DNA of 64,000 bases from Rummeliibacillus sp044763875 (GCF_044763875.1 NZ_JBIWGZ010000002.1:372001-436000), one strand, 5' to 3'. Positions 9,365 to 18,097 are shown, counted from the first letter of the stretch. Made by a program: numbers and translations. The notes: generated by a model from the letters alone, not told the origin.

Positions 9365-9552
9365 CTGCACACCTCTTCTTTATACTTAACCCTAAAAAAG
9401 ATCCACCTTAATCGGCAAACCCTGTGGCTATCATTATTATACTGGATATACTGGATGTTTTCGATATGGTGTTAATATTTGCTACTTGGACTCTTACTAA
9501 TCTAATTCTTATAAAATTCGAGTATTAGGGTAGAAACATATATTACTTCAAG

Positions 9553-9588
9553 AAAAAAGGAAACATCTATTCAGATGTTTCCTTTTTT
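9553..9588 (-). terminator. Terminator overlapping the end of the RsfA-like gene
   Basis: Perfect 16-bp stem with a four-base ATTC loop and runs of A and T at both ends. On the minus strand it ends the RsfA-like transcript, whose last codons and TAG stop form the hairpin itself. Confidence 0.85.
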
Positions 9589-9956
9589 AAAAATTGCGTT
9601 CCCGTCTCAACCCAATGAAGTAATTCCGAATAATTATGTTGAAGTTGATCATAGTCATCTTTCAACTCAAAATAAGCCTCTGATAATTGATCAAAACTTG
9701 TTAGCGCTTGCTTTAAATGCGTTCTCATCATTTGTTTGGGCTGAGACTTTGCATTATCTAATTCCTTTTCATGAATTTTACGTAACGTTTTATTCCATCT
9801 AAATCCACATGCTTGTTTAGTCCTACCTAAAGCTTCCCCTGCCTCTTGAAAGCCTGCTAATTGCGAGCGTCCTTCACTGACTGCCTGTAACACAATTTGT
9901 GCTAGACGGTCATCATCTTGCTGAAGCCATTGATCTTTTCGCTTTTTTAATTCCAT
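9567..9956 (-). CDS. RsfA family transcription factor (YlbO-like)
   Basis: A 129-residue Myb/SANT-like DNA-binding protein; RsfA of B. subtilis is a prespore-specific regulator that modulates sigma-F genes, and ylbO is its paralogue. Visible features are the N-terminal basic helix region KKRKDQWLQQDDDRLA, the EGRSQLAGFQEAGEALGRTKQACGFRWN helix-turn-helix segment (about 27-55) and a C-terminal coiled coil (about 85-125). The gene sits between panE and rpmF-ylbN, the position of ylbO. ATG after GAGGTG was preferred to a GTG three codons earlier. The final codons lie in a terminator stem. Sporulation role is inferred from family. Confidence 0.8.
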   Translation of the reverse strand: MELKKRKDQWLQQDDDRLAQIVLQAVSEGRSQLAGFQEAGEALGRTKQACGFRWNKTLRKIHEKELDNAKSQPKQMMRTHLKQALTSFDQLSEAYFELKDDYDQLQHNYSELLHWVETGTQFLKKETSE

Positions 9957-10009
9957 ACATATCACCTCGCATTTTTTACTACTATATGCGAGATTTTCAA
10001 GTTTAGAAG

Positions 10010-10771
10010 TTATTTTGTTTTTGATAGAAACTGTTTCACAGCTTTATGGTGTTCTTCGCCTTCCCATAATTTTGCACATGTTTTGACTTCATCCATAACA
10101 CGGTCAAACAAATTACGTTCACGCCATTTCCTTAACTCCATTTCTTTATATGCCTTGTGGACACTTGGATGAATTTTCTTCATATCTGCTATAAATTCAG
10201 CTAAAGCTAGTTCTTTATCATTTTCAAAAACACGCATAGCAAAGCCAATTTCATAAAGTAATTCTGCTGGGTATACTTTTGCATCTACTAACATTTTCAG
10301 TGCTCGATCATGGCGTAAACCTCTTTCAAATAAGTATGTTCCTCCACCCCATCCGGAAGTAATACCTAATGTCCCTTGTATAAAGCCACATCTTGCTTCT
10401 TTTTTAACTAATCGGAAATCGCATGCAGTAGCTATCTCGCATCCTCCACCAACTGCAGCACCATTAATGAGTGCAATTGTAGGGACCGGTAATGTTGCAA
10501 GTTCATATAAAATTTCCGCCATTTTGCTTAGCATTCCAAAAGCTTGTTCTTCCGTAAAAAGATTATGAAATTCTGATAAGTCCCCCCCGGAGCAAAAAGC
10601 TTGATCCCCTTCACCTGTAATTACTAAAAAACGTACAGATTTATGATCATGTACGTATGTAATAACTTCTTTAAATCCTTCCATCACTTCATCATTAATC
10701 GCGTTACGTTTTTCCGGTCGATTAATCGTAAATGTTAATACACCATCTTGTTCTGAAAAATAATAAGCCAT
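10010..10771 (-). CDS. Enoyl-CoA hydratase/isomerase family protein
   Basis: Crotonase-fold protein of 253 residues starting MAYYFSEQDGVLTF, with the signature INRPEKRNAIN, an oxyanion-hole segment FCSGGDLSEF and the GGGCEIATACDFRLV helix. In crotonase hydratases two acidic residues act in the GxCxExA and later regions; here GITSGWGGGTYL replaces the usual second-glutamate motif, so the precise reaction (hydration, isomerisation or other) is open. ATG after AAAGGGGAT was chosen; the longer frame adds a non-homologous 28 residues. It is inserted between rsfA-like and rpmF, where B. subtilis has none that I know of. Confidence 0.75.
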   Translation of the reverse strand: MAYYFSEQDGVLTFTINRPEKRNAINDEVMEGFKEVITYVHDHKSVRFLVITGEGDQAFCSGGDLSEFHNLFTEEQAFGMLSKMAEILYELATLPVPTIALINGAAVGGGCEIATACDFRLVKKEARCGFIQGTLGITSGWGGGTYLFERGLRHDRALKMLVDAKVYPAELLYEIGFAMRVFENDKELALAEFIADMKKIHPSVHKAYKEMELRKWRERNLFDRVMDEVKTCAKLWEGEEHHKAVKQFLSKTK

Positions 10772-10964
10772 CAAAATATCCCCTTTGCTTAATAATTTGA
10801 AATTATCAATTATTTTACCATAAAAATCATATTTAAATATATTTAGCTTTATCATTCAAATAATAGGCTAGGCTCTGTTAAACTTTACTGATGGTTTTTA
10901 CACAGTTGAAGTAGCCGCAAGTCCCCCGTCCATTAGCCACCTCTTGAAGTTTAATTAGGCAAAT

Positions 10965-11010
10965 AAAAAAAGACCACTTGAGAGCCATGGTCTCTCTAGT
11001 AGTCTTTTTT
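10965..11010 (-). terminator. Terminator of the ylbN-rpmF operon
   Basis: Long stem of about 18 pairs with two mismatches around an ATGG loop, flanked by A and T runs, 16 bases after the rpmF stop. The U-tract is on the minus-strand transcript. The adjacent stretch 10860-10960 is non-coding and contains CTCTGTTAA-type sequence also seen near 39.8 kb. Confidence 0.75.
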
Positions 11011-11025
11011 AGAACAAATACTGAA

Positions 11026-11199
11026 TTATTTGCTCACAACTTCTTTACCTTTGTATTGTCCACATGCTTTACATACATGGTGAGCCAATTTAAGTTCACC
11101 ACAGTTTGGGCAAGCAACCATACCTGGTACAGCTAGTTTAAAATGTGTGCGACGTTGACGTTTCGCAGTTTTAGAAGTTCTTCTAAATGGTACAGCCAT
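11026..11199 (-). CDS. rpmF: 50S ribosomal protein L32
   Basis: 57-residue ribosomal protein beginning MAVPFRRTSKTAKRQRRTHF, with a zinc ribbon formed by CPNC and CKAC. The ATG lies nine bases after AAGGAGG; the longer GTG-started frame adds three codons inside the ribosome site. It follows ylbN in one operon, the conserved yceD/ylbN-rpmF pairing. All four zinc-binding cysteines are present, so this is the zinc-binding (C+) form. Confidence 0.97.
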   Translation of the reverse strand: MAVPFRRTSKTAKRQRRTHFKLAVPGMVACPNCGELKLAHHVCKACGQYKGKEVVSK

Positions 11200-11223
11200 T
11201 GATGGCACCTCCTTACAGATCGG

Positions 11224-11757
11224 TTATTCGTCTGTTTGATCAAAATACTTAGCTAATGCAGCCAGTCTTGGATCCGTTTTTTGTGCGTCTTTTTCTTTTT
11301 GACTTAAAAACTCATCTTCCGTTAAATAAGACCAATTGGATTTATTTTTTGGAGCTGGATTTTCAGCACCTTCTTTGAACACTTGTAATGGAATTTCTAA
11401 TAAAATTAGTTCTTCTAAAACAGGGTCAACATCGATTACTTCCCCTTCAACAGGATGAACATTATCATATTCATCTGCATTTACTTCGTCAGACCAGCTA
11501 AAAACTTCATCTGATTCAATATCAAAAGGGAACTCGACATCTTCCCAAGTTCGTGAACAAGGAAGTGTAAGTGTGCCTGTCAATTGGAAATGACAATTCA
11601 TTTGACCTGCACCAAAAGTGCAGAATCCTTTTACATGAACGGGTGTAATACGGCGAATGTCCGCATTACGACGCATAAGTCCGTCCAATTGAACAATTTC
11701 GTCAATTGGCATCCCGTTTTGGCGATATTTAGATAATTGTGGGATTGCCCATTTCAT
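11224..11757 (-). CDS. ylbN: YceD/YlbN family protein (DUF177)
   Basis: 177-residue protein of the YceD family, co-transcribed with rpmF across bacteria; in other organisms the family affects 23S rRNA accumulation. Here the N-terminus reads MKWAIPQLSKYRQ and the family core CHFQLTGTLTLPCSRTWEDVEFPF lies at about 65-90, with the paired cysteines typical of the family. The C-terminus is acidic. A perfect consensus promoter drives the operon. Molecular function is not established beyond this family knowledge. Confidence 0.9.
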   Translation of the reverse strand: MKWAIPQLSKYRQNGMPIDEIVQLDGLMRRNADIRRITPVHVKGFCTFGAGQMNCHFQLTGTLTLPCSRTWEDVEFPFDIESDEVFSWSDEVNADEYDNVHPVEGEVIDVDPVLEELILLEIPLQVFKEGAENPAPKNKSNWSYLTEDEFLSQKEKDAQKTDPRLAALAKYFDQTDE

Positions 11758-11786
11758 ACGTTTATCACCTCAAGACAACAAAGTTG

Positions 11787-11815
11787 ATTATATAATGCTA
11801 ATTTATAGATGTCAA
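11787..11815 (-). promoter_or_regulatory. Sigma-A promoter of ylbN-rpmF
   Basis: On the minus strand TTGACA and TATAAT, both exact consensus, are separated by 17 bases. It lies 30 bases upstream of the ylbN start and back to back with the tmcAL promoter. Confidence 0.9.
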
Positions 11816-11824
11816 GATATTTTC

Positions 11825-11853
11825 TTGTCACTAACCAAAAGTCCTCGTATAAT
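11825..11853 (+). promoter_or_regulatory. Sigma-A promoter of tmcAL
   Basis: TTGTCA, 17-base spacer, TATAAT. It lies within the longer open frame of tmcAL, so transcription must start downstream of that frame's upstream ATG. This supports the TTG start at 11884. Confidence 0.85.
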
Positions 11854-11883
11854 CATATTACTAAGTATAAACGGGGTGAAGAT

Positions 11884-13083
11884 TTGATTGCAACTGGTGT
11901 AATTGTCGAATACAATCCATTTCATAACGGACATCTCTATCATATCAAAAAATCACGCGAACATACAGATGCAGATGTAATGATCGCAGTAATGAGTGGC
12001 CATTTTTTGCAGCGGGGTGAGCCTGCCTTTGTTGATAAATGGGCTAGAACGAAAATGGCACTAGCAAGTGGAGTGGATCTAGTCATTGAACTGCCATACG
12101 TTTATGCTACGGCTCAAGCAAGTGATTTTGCTAAGGGTGGTGTCCTTTTACTAGAAGCTTTACAATGTGATTTTTTATCTTTTGGAAGTGAACAAGGAGA
12201 CATTGCACCGTTTTTGCATACTTATAGCCTTTTAGAGGCCGGAAACGGTGCTTTTCAAGAAAATATCAAGAAATTAGTTAAAACCGGTTTAAGCTATCCT
12301 CAAGCTTTAAATACAGCCTACCAACAGCTTATCCCAAATAACGGGCATGCATACGCTGATTTAACAATGCCTAATAATATTCTTGGCTATCATTACGTAG
12401 AAACTGCCCAAAAATATCATACACATGTAAAGCCGATTACGATTCAACGTATACAAGCAGGGTATCATGATGCGATACAGGATGGTACGACAATCGCTAG
12501 TGCAACAGGTATTCGTCAAGCGATTCAGGAACAGCACTCCATACAAAATGTCACTTCATTTTTACCAGAGACATCTTACAGTGTATTAACAGATTGGCAC
12601 AAAGAATATCACCATTTCGCAAATTGGGAACTTTTTTGGCCATATTTGAGATTTTCCATTCTACGTCTAACACCGGAACAAATTGCATCATTCGCAGAAG
12701 TTACTGAGGGGATAGAATTTTTAATCATACAAGCTGCGAAGGAATGCCAAGATTTTAATAGTTTTATGCAAAAAGTAAAATCTAAGCGCTATACTTGGAC
12801 AAGAATACAACGCATGATTACGCATATTTTCACTAACTTTACATGGCAACAGCTAAAAGCGTCGAATCTTCCAAGCTATATTCGCATACTTGGTATGACC
12901 CAAAATGGGCAACGTTATTTATCTGAGCGAAAAAAACTTTTTACTTTACCTGTTATAAGTCGTGTTGCAAGCTCCACTGATGCAATGTTACTTCAAGATA
13001 TTCATGCAACTGATTTATATATGCTAACTCTTGGGAAAAATAAAATGGGCATGGATTTTAAAATCCCGCCCATTCGATATTGA
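11884..13083 (+). CDS. tmcAL: tRNA(Met) cytidine acetate ligase TmcAL
   Basis: ATP- and acetate-dependent enzyme that acetylates the wobble cytidine (ac4C34) of elongator tRNA-Met. The 399-residue product begins (TTG)IATGVIVEYNPFHNGHLYH, carrying the nucleotidyltransferase HxGH motif (HNGH) at the N-terminus. The motif FLSFGSEQGD and the C-terminal YIRILGMTQNGQRYL are typical of the YlbM family. The start is TTG behind GGGGTGAAG; a longer frame begins upstream of the promoter. It is convergent with ylbL, with only five bases between stops. Confidence 0.93.
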   Translation: MIATGVIVEYNPFHNGHLYHIKKSREHTDADVMIAVMSGHFLQRGEPAFVDKWARTKMALASGVDLVIELPYVYATAQASDFAKGGVLLLEALQCDFLSFGSEQGDIAPFLHTYSLLEAGNGAFQENIKKLVKTGLSYPQALNTAYQQLIPNNGHAYADLTMPNNILGYHYVETAQKYHTHVKPITIQRIQAGYHDAIQDGTTIASATGIRQAIQEQHSIQNVTSFLPETSYSVLTDWHKEYHHFANWELFWPYLRFSILRLTPEQIASFAEVTEGIEFLIIQAAKECQDFNSFMQKVKSKRYTWTRIQRMITHIFTNFTWQQLKASNLPSYIRILGMTQNGQRYLSERKKLFTLPVISRVASSTDAMLLQDIHATDLYMLTLGKNKMGMDFKIPPIRY

Positions 13084-13088
13084 TTATA

Positions 13089-14138
13089 TCATTTCTTTTC
13101 TGGAATCTTTTCTAAATATTTCAAAGCGTCATCTACAGTTTTAACGGGTACGATTTTCATTTTCGTGCCCAATTTTTTTGCTTCTTTTACAGCTTCTTGG
13201 TAATTAGACTGGATTCCAGGATTCTTCTTCTTCACAATTTCAGGTAATGTGTCATTTGGCGCAAAGAAAATTTCAACGCCAGCATCATTTGCAGCAATTA
13301 CTTTTTTATCAATTCCACCTATCCGACCAACTTCGCCTGTTTCGTACATTTCACCTGTACCTGCAATATTGTATCCTTTTGTTAAATCACCTTTGGTTAA
13401 CTGGTCAATGATTTCTAGAGTGAACATTAATCCAGCTGATGGTCCACCAATATCTTCTGCATGAATGACAACTTTAGGGTTTGTCGTAATCGTAGTGCTA
13501 TCTGCAAATGATATACCTAGACCAATCTTTCCTTGCGCTCCAGGAATCTCTTTAAGTGTAATTGATTTTTCCATTATATTATCATCGTGTTTAATTTTAA
13601 CTTTTACTTGATCACCCTTTTTCTTTGTTTCTAAATAATCTACAAGTTCTGTATGTTTATGAACTTCTTTACCATCAATACCGATGACTTCATCGCCAGT
13701 ATTTAGAATCCCATCTGCAGCACCTTTTTCAACCACAGAGTAAACATATACTCCATTGTAATGAACCTTATAGTCTAGACCCGCTTTTTTATAAGCTACA
13801 TACTTTGCATTAAATTGAGAATCTGTCATAAGTTTAAGCTGACGGTTGTTATAATCTTTATCACTTTCATTTGGGCTTCTGACTTGGCTCGTTTTTAAAA
13901 TTTCTTTTTCATCGCTAAAATGAGCTAAAGCATAAGTAAATGGGGTAGCGACAGACATTGCGACAGTCATCATATTTAACTTTCCCTTACTAGGCTCATC
14001 TGCATGTTCAACTTTTACATAGTTATCTAAATCATATGCACCGCCTGGCTGCATAATATAATAATGCATCGGATAAACAAAACCGAGGATTATTAGCGCT
14101 GTTAAAATAATTAATGCCAAAAACCTTTTTAAATTCAT
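13089..14138 (-). CDS. ylbL: PDZ and Lon-type (S16) membrane protease, YlbL/SepM-like
   Basis: 349-residue membrane-anchored serine protease with N-terminal membrane span (about 5-25), a PDZ domain (about 125-200) and a C-terminal Lon-like S16 domain. The catalytic serine is in GGPSAGLMF and the partner lysine in GRIGGIDKK, giving the Ser-Lys dyad. Relatives are YlbL of B. subtilis and SepM of streptococci, which cleave extracellular peptides or regulatory proteins. ATG after GAGAGGTG was chosen over a GTG three codons upstream. The substrate is unknown here. Confidence 0.9.
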   Translation of the reverse strand: MNLKRFLALIILTALIILGFVYPMHYYIMQPGGAYDLDNYVKVEHADEPSKGKLNMMTVAMSVATPFTYALAHFSDEKEILKTSQVRSPNESDKDYNNRQLKLMTDSQFNAKYVAYKKAGLDYKVHYNGVYVYSVVEKGAADGILNTGDEVIGIDGKEVHKHTELVDYLETKKKGDQVKVKIKHDDNIMEKSITLKEIPGAQGKIGLGISFADSTTITTNPKVVIHAEDIGGPSAGLMFTLEIIDQLTKGDLTKGYNIAGTGEMYETGEVGRIGGIDKKVIAANDAGVEIFFAPNDTLPEIVKKKNPGIQSNYQEAVKEAKKLGTKMKIVPVKTVDDALKYLEKIPEKK

Positions 14139-14245
14139 TTGGTACACCTCTCTTTAGTCATATCATATGACGCTACATTAGAAAATTTGTTCGCTTACAC
14201 AGTTTAATTAGTTTATCACTTGTTCTCATAAAATTATAAGAATGG

Positions 14246-15163
14246 ATGATGTTCATCGTATTACACTACAGCAATATATTGATATGCTGGCTTTTTATTC
14301 TTTTATTACTTTTACAACCTGGACTAGCCCACGAAGGTGCCGATACAGGTATGGAACTCTTTATTGACCATTTATTTCCATACTTACTACCGTATCTTAT
14401 ACTGACTCAATGGCTTTTACGATTAACAAATGTCTCCAGTATACCACAGCATTCAAAATGGAAATTTTATTTACAAGTTTATTTTCTTAGTGCATTAGGA
14501 GGCTTTCCTACTGGTGCAGCGACTATTAGCTTTTTATATAAACAACAGCAAGTCACAAAAAAAGAAGCCCCATTGCTATTAGCAATTTGCCATGCTCCAA
14601 GTCCTCTTTTTGTTGTTGGCTTTGTCGGTGTTGAAATACTAAAAAACCCCAATAGCGGCTGGTATATGCTCGCATTAATTCATTTAGTTAATATTGTCTT
14701 GCTCGCTATTTTTATTCTTAAATTCCGAAAAAAAAATACCCATCCGATTGTTTCGCAACAACCAGATACCATCACATCACCACTTATTGAAAGCATCAAA
14801 AATAGCTTACCCACGGTTCTACTAGTAGCTGCTACAGTTATTTTTTTTACAACTATAAGTTTTGTATTGACTGAAACTTTGTTACGATTTGTCCATCAAT
14901 TACCTAATGCCATTATGCTTTCACTCTACAGTCTTCTTGAAATGACATCTGGCTTAGACGCTTCACAAAACTTATTCGCAAATTCTAAGTGGTTAGAATT
15001 GATAGTAATTACTATCTTATCGATGCAAGGTTTAAGTATTCATTTACAAGTTGCAGTTCTTGCCAAAGAGGCAAGAATATCCATGAAACCTTATGTATAT
15101 ACAAGAGTTTTCCAAACATTATTGATTCCTTTTTTATATTGGTTAATTTTTATCTCTCATTAG
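14246..15163 (+). CDS. Sporulation integral membrane protein YlbJ-like, short form
   Basis: 305-residue polytopic protein with about eight hydrophobic segments. Motifs aligned by eye with B. subtilis YlbJ are FPYLLPYLI, GGFPTGA (GYPAGA), the PSPLFVVG segment, and a C-terminal SIHLQVAVLAKE followed by MKPYVYTRVF. YlbJ belongs to the nucleoside-recognition (Gate) fold proteins and is needed for resistant spores in B. subtilis. This copy is about 100 residues shorter, lacking the C-terminal extension. It lies between ylbL and coaD (ylbI), as in B. subtilis. The ribosome site is weak and several ATGs cluster at the start, so the start is tentative. Confidence 0.75.
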   Translation: MMFIVLHYSNILICWLFILLLLLQPGLAHEGADTGMELFIDHLFPYLLPYLILTQWLLRLTNVSSIPQHSKWKFYLQVYFLSALGGFPTGAATISFLYKQQQVTKKEAPLLLAICHAPSPLFVVGFVGVEILKNPNSGWYMLALIHLVNIVLLAIFILKFRKKNTHPIVSQQPDTITSPLIESIKNSLPTVLLVAATVIFFTTISFVLTETLLRFVHQLPNAIMLSLYSLLEMTSGLDASQNLFANSKWLELIVITILSMQGLSIHLQVAVLAKEARISMKPYVYTRVFQTLLIPFLYWLIFISH

Positions 15164-15325
15164 GCTTACTAAGATATCCCATCTTTATAGAGTAGGGTTA
15201 TGTGTGAAGTTTCTCTTTGAATCAATTTCATAAATACTTTTCTAGCCAAAAAACACGAATATTATCTAAATGTACAATCCAATAATTCAAATTATACTTC
15301 AAATATACTATTTGTTTAACATGCC

Positions 15326-15520
15326 GCTACAGATGGCGCTTTCCGCGGGCGAGCGTTGAGCCTCCTCGCTCACTTCGTTCCCTGCGGGGTCTCACCTGTC
15401 TCGCTTTCCCGCAGGAGTCACCATCTTCCGCTACTAGACAATATTCTAATAGATATAGCACAAACATTTCCCTTATTTAATGTTCGTGTTTTATATCAAA
15501 ACATCGAATTATGAAATTGA
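15326..15520 (+). repeat. Dispersed repeat, copy B (195 bp) with GC-rich palindromic core
   Basis: Same edges and length as copy A. The core (about 15336-15432) reads, on the minus strand, GACTCCTGCGGGAAAGCG, then GAGACCCCGCAG and GCGAGGAGGCTC, then CGCCCGCGGAAAGCG. This is the consensus of the palindromic elements at 39961-40079 and 56735-56842. It can fold into a long imperfect hairpin. Confidence 0.75.
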
Positions 15521-15530
15521 CTATTTATAT

Positions 15531-15566
15531 AAAAAAGTTACCACGCATTAATACGTGGTAACCTTT
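15531..15566 (-). terminator. Terminator downstream of coaD
   Basis: Stem GTTACCACG/CGTGGTAAC with an eight-base loop and an A6 run on the plus strand, giving a U-tract on the coaD transcript three bases after its stop. Confidence 0.85.
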
Positions 15567-15568
15567 CA

Positions 15569-16066
15569 TTATTTTCCAATAGATTTTTGTTTGAATTTTT
15601 CTATCAATGCTTCTTCGACAATAGCAGGAACTAAGTCATGAATATCTCCACCATACTGTGAAACTTCCTTCACTATACTAGAACTTAAAAAAGAATATTT
15701 GTTTTGAGTCATGATAAAAAAGGTTTCAATTTGTTTATCTAAAAAACGGTTCATCGAAGTAATTTGCATTTCATATTCAAAGTCAGATACTGCACGTAAA
15801 CCACGTACGATTGCATTCGCATTTTTAGACTTCGCATAGTTAATTAGTAACCCCGATGAAGAGTCAATTTTAACATTTGGCATATTCTCTGTAACTCTTG
15901 CAATTAAATCCATCCGTTCATCGACATTAAATAACGGATTTTTGCTTGAATTATTCATAACAGCTACATATACAATATCAAAAATATCTGCAGCACGTTT
16001 AATAATATCCAAATGACCATTAGTGATCGGGTCAAAACTTCCAGGTACTACAGCGATTTTATCCAA
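15569..16066 (-). CDS. coaD: Phosphopantetheine adenylyltransferase
   Basis: Fourth step of coenzyme A synthesis, transferring AMP from ATP to 4'-phosphopantetheine. The 165-residue product starts IAVVPGSFDPITNGHLDI with the TxGH nucleotidyltransferase motif (TNGH), and ends with the SSSIVKEVSQYGGDI motif. The start is TTG behind AGAAGGAG, nested in the last codons of rsmD, giving an eight-base overlap. Length is normal. Confidence 0.97.
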   Translation of the reverse strand: MDKIAVVPGSFDPITNGHLDIIKRAADIFDIVYVAVMNNSSKNPLFNVDERMDLIARVTENMPNVKIDSSSGLLINYAKSKNANAIVRGLRAVSDFEYEMQITSMNRFLDKQIETFFIMTQNKYSFLSSSIVKEVSQYGGDIHDLVPAIVEEALIEKFKQKSIGK

Positions 16067-16637
16067 CGTAATCTCCTTCTCCCTCTGCTAGACGATAGAA
16101 TGAAATAATCGTACCACCATATTTTTCTTCTCGGACTTTATGAAAATTTAAAAACTCATCTGGTAAATTCGTTTCCGTATCATGTTCACAGACAATTGTC
16201 CCACCATCTGATATCACACCGTTCGATACGATGTCTTCTACCATTTTATAATATTGACTCTTTTTATATGGTGGATCTAAAAAAATCAAATCTGCACAAA
16301 ATTCTTTTTTTATCAAAATTTTTAACGCGCGTGTTGCATCATTACGATACATCTCTGTGCACTCTTCATAGCGGCACTTTTCAATATTGGCTTTTAAATT
16401 TTGGAAAGCACGTCCATCTTTTTCTATGAAAACGGCCTTGTTCATTCCTCTACTTAATGCTTCGATACCTAAGCCACCACTACCTGCAAATAAATCAAGT
16501 ACGATTCCTCCATCGAAATATGGGCCTAAAATATTGAATAAGGATTCCTTTACTTTATCTGTTGTTGGTCGTGTCGTCATACCATTAACTGCTTTTAATG
16601 GCATTCCTTTACGTTCACCTGAAATTACTCTCATCAT
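16059..16637 (-). CDS. rsmD: 16S rRNA m2G966 methyltransferase RsmD
   Basis: SAM-dependent guanine-N2 methyltransferase for 16S rRNA G966. The 192 residues begin MRVISGERKGMPLKA, with SAM-binding LDLFAGSGGLGIEALSRG (about 49-66) and catalytic motif DLIFLDPPYKKSQY. It overlaps coaD, the common rsmD-coaD pair. Two adjacent ATG codons make the start uncertain by one residue. Confidence 0.96.
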   Translation of the reverse strand: MMRVISGERKGMPLKAVNGMTTRPTTDKVKESLFNILGPYFDGGIVLDLFAGSGGLGIEALSRGMNKAVFIEKDGRAFQNLKANIEKCRYEECTEMYRNDATRALKILIKKEFCADLIFLDPPYKKSQYYKMVEDIVSNGVISDGGTIVCEHDTETNLPDEFLNFHKVREEKYGGTIISFYRLAEGEGDYVG

Positions 16638-16672
16638 TCACCAAACCTTTGTGCCTATAAATATGGCGTATC

Positions 16673-18097
16673 TTATTGCCCATCCTTGCTAGTAATAATA
16701 TCAATGCGTTTATCTGATTTTTCGACATTTACGAGGAATAATCGGACTAGCCAAGCTTCTTCTACGTAATAATCATTACCATATTTTTCTATCGGTTGCG
16801 ATATAAAATCATAACGATGATTATTATATACGTAGAATGGTTCATCCATAGGGAATCTAAATGAGCGTGAATCGCTCTTTACATAGAATCCATTGGTTCC
16901 TACTTTTGAAGTATATCCAAGGTTCTTTAATATTGGCTTTACTGAATATAGAATACGTCCATCTTTAAATATAACTTGCATATTTTTTTGTTGCAATTCA
17001 TTTATATAAACTGGACGTTTATCTTCAAATAATAATGGTGCTATTTTCTCCCCATTATTAGCATTCATATCAAAGAATGATGTTTTTAATTGTAGAGATT
17101 CAGATAACAAATGATCAAGGGAAGTTGTTGTTACTTCTTTACCTTCCATTTTTTCTAAACCTTTTTTCCATATTGCCAATTGATCCTGATTCATATAATT
17201 TTTCAACACAGCAATCATTTTCTTTGCCTTATCAGACCCCATTGTGCGATCTGATAAAAATGATGCTACAATTGCTGGTGCCCATGATGGAGAAGTATCA
17301 AATTTATATTTTTGATGAATTTGAGATAAGATTACTTTTTGTTCTAATGTTTTTTCGTTCAGTTCAGATGTAAATAAAATACGCCCTGCAGATTTTCTCT
17401 TTTTATTTGTTTCAATAACTGCTACATGTTCAAAATTCTCTAAGTTTAAACCCTTTAGAGATTTCGCTAAATCACCTGTGATGTCATTCATACCGTAAAG
17501 CGTTAGTTGATCATTCGTAAACACTTTTTTCATTTTACTTTTTTGCCAATATAGAGATGTTACAGGACCATTTCCACTAAACATTGTATATTGGACAAGC
17601 TTCAATGATTTACTATTCACTTCGGGTAATCCGGTAATCCATTGTCCACCTGAACGAGTTTCATCAGTAATATGTACAGTTGTATGTACAGGTGTCCCTT
17701 TTTGTAAAGTTAAAAAAACATCCTGCAGAACCTGCCCTGATTTTAGCCCCTTTTTAGATACAGGGATTACATAAGCTACAGTTTGTTCTTCTGTTTTTCC
17801 TTTTCGTAATCCGGTTAGCGTTTTGTTTAACCTACTACAGTTGTTTTTATCCTTTGAAGAACAAGCTTTCTTTATACTTTTTGCTGGCCATTTAAACTTC
17901 ATGTTTTCATTTGGGAGTGAACTTAGGTGATGATTAATAATTAGTTTTCCTTTCCGATAAACAACGTCGATATCTTGATTATAGTGAAAGGCCTTGTCTT
18001 CTTCATTCAATTGATCAGAATAGACATGGTACTGAAAAGTCAACATAATACCATTTATAAATAACAGTATGGAAAATAAACTGGCTGCAAATTTCAT
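16673..18097 (-). CDS. Secreted/membrane-anchored protein of unknown function
   Basis: 474 residues that I do not recognise as a named family. A signal peptide or single membrane anchor (MKFAASLFSILLFINGIML) leads a long extracellular-type region rich in Lys, Ser and Asn. Two cysteines about ten residues apart near position 80 (KKACSSKD.., NNCSRL) could form a disulfide. The C-terminal about 110 residues (RPVYINEL..., SVKPILKNLGYTSKV) resemble a copper-amine-oxidase N-terminal ('stalk') domain as found in Firmicute surface proteins; this is an eye-level similarity only. A good ribosome site GGAGGA precedes the ATG. It stands upstream of rsmD, a position with no equivalent in B. subtilis. Confidence 0.7.
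   Translation of the reverse strand: MKFAASLFSILLFINGIMLTFQYHVYSDQLNEEDKAFHYNQDIDVVYRKGKLIINHHLSSLPNENMKFKWPAKSIKKACSSKDKNNCSRLNKTLTGLRKGKTEEQTVAYVIPVSKKGLKSGQVLQDVFLTLQKGTPVHTTVHITDETRSGGQWITGLPEVNSKSLKLVQYTMFSGNGPVTSLYWQKSKMKKVFTNDQLTLYGMNDITGDLAKSLKGLNLENFEHVAVIETNKKRKSAGRILFTSELNEKTLEQKVILSQIHQKYKFDTSPSWAPAIVASFLSDRTMGSDKAKKMIAVLKNYMNQDQLAIWKKGLEKMEGKEVTTTSLDHLLSESLQLKTSFFDMNANNGEKIAPLLFEDKRPVYINELQQKNMQVIFKDGRILYSVKPILKNLGYTSKVGTNGFYVKSDSRSFRFPMDEPFYVYNNHRYDFISQPIEKYGNDYYVEEAWLVRLFLVNVEKSDKRIDIITSKDGQ

Larger units (their letters stand above)
15164..15568. other. Intergenic region between ylbJ and coaD (both genes end here)
   Basis: No gene seen. It contains AT-rich sequence, repeat copy B with a GC-rich palindromic core, and the coaD terminator. 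Confidence 0.75.
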
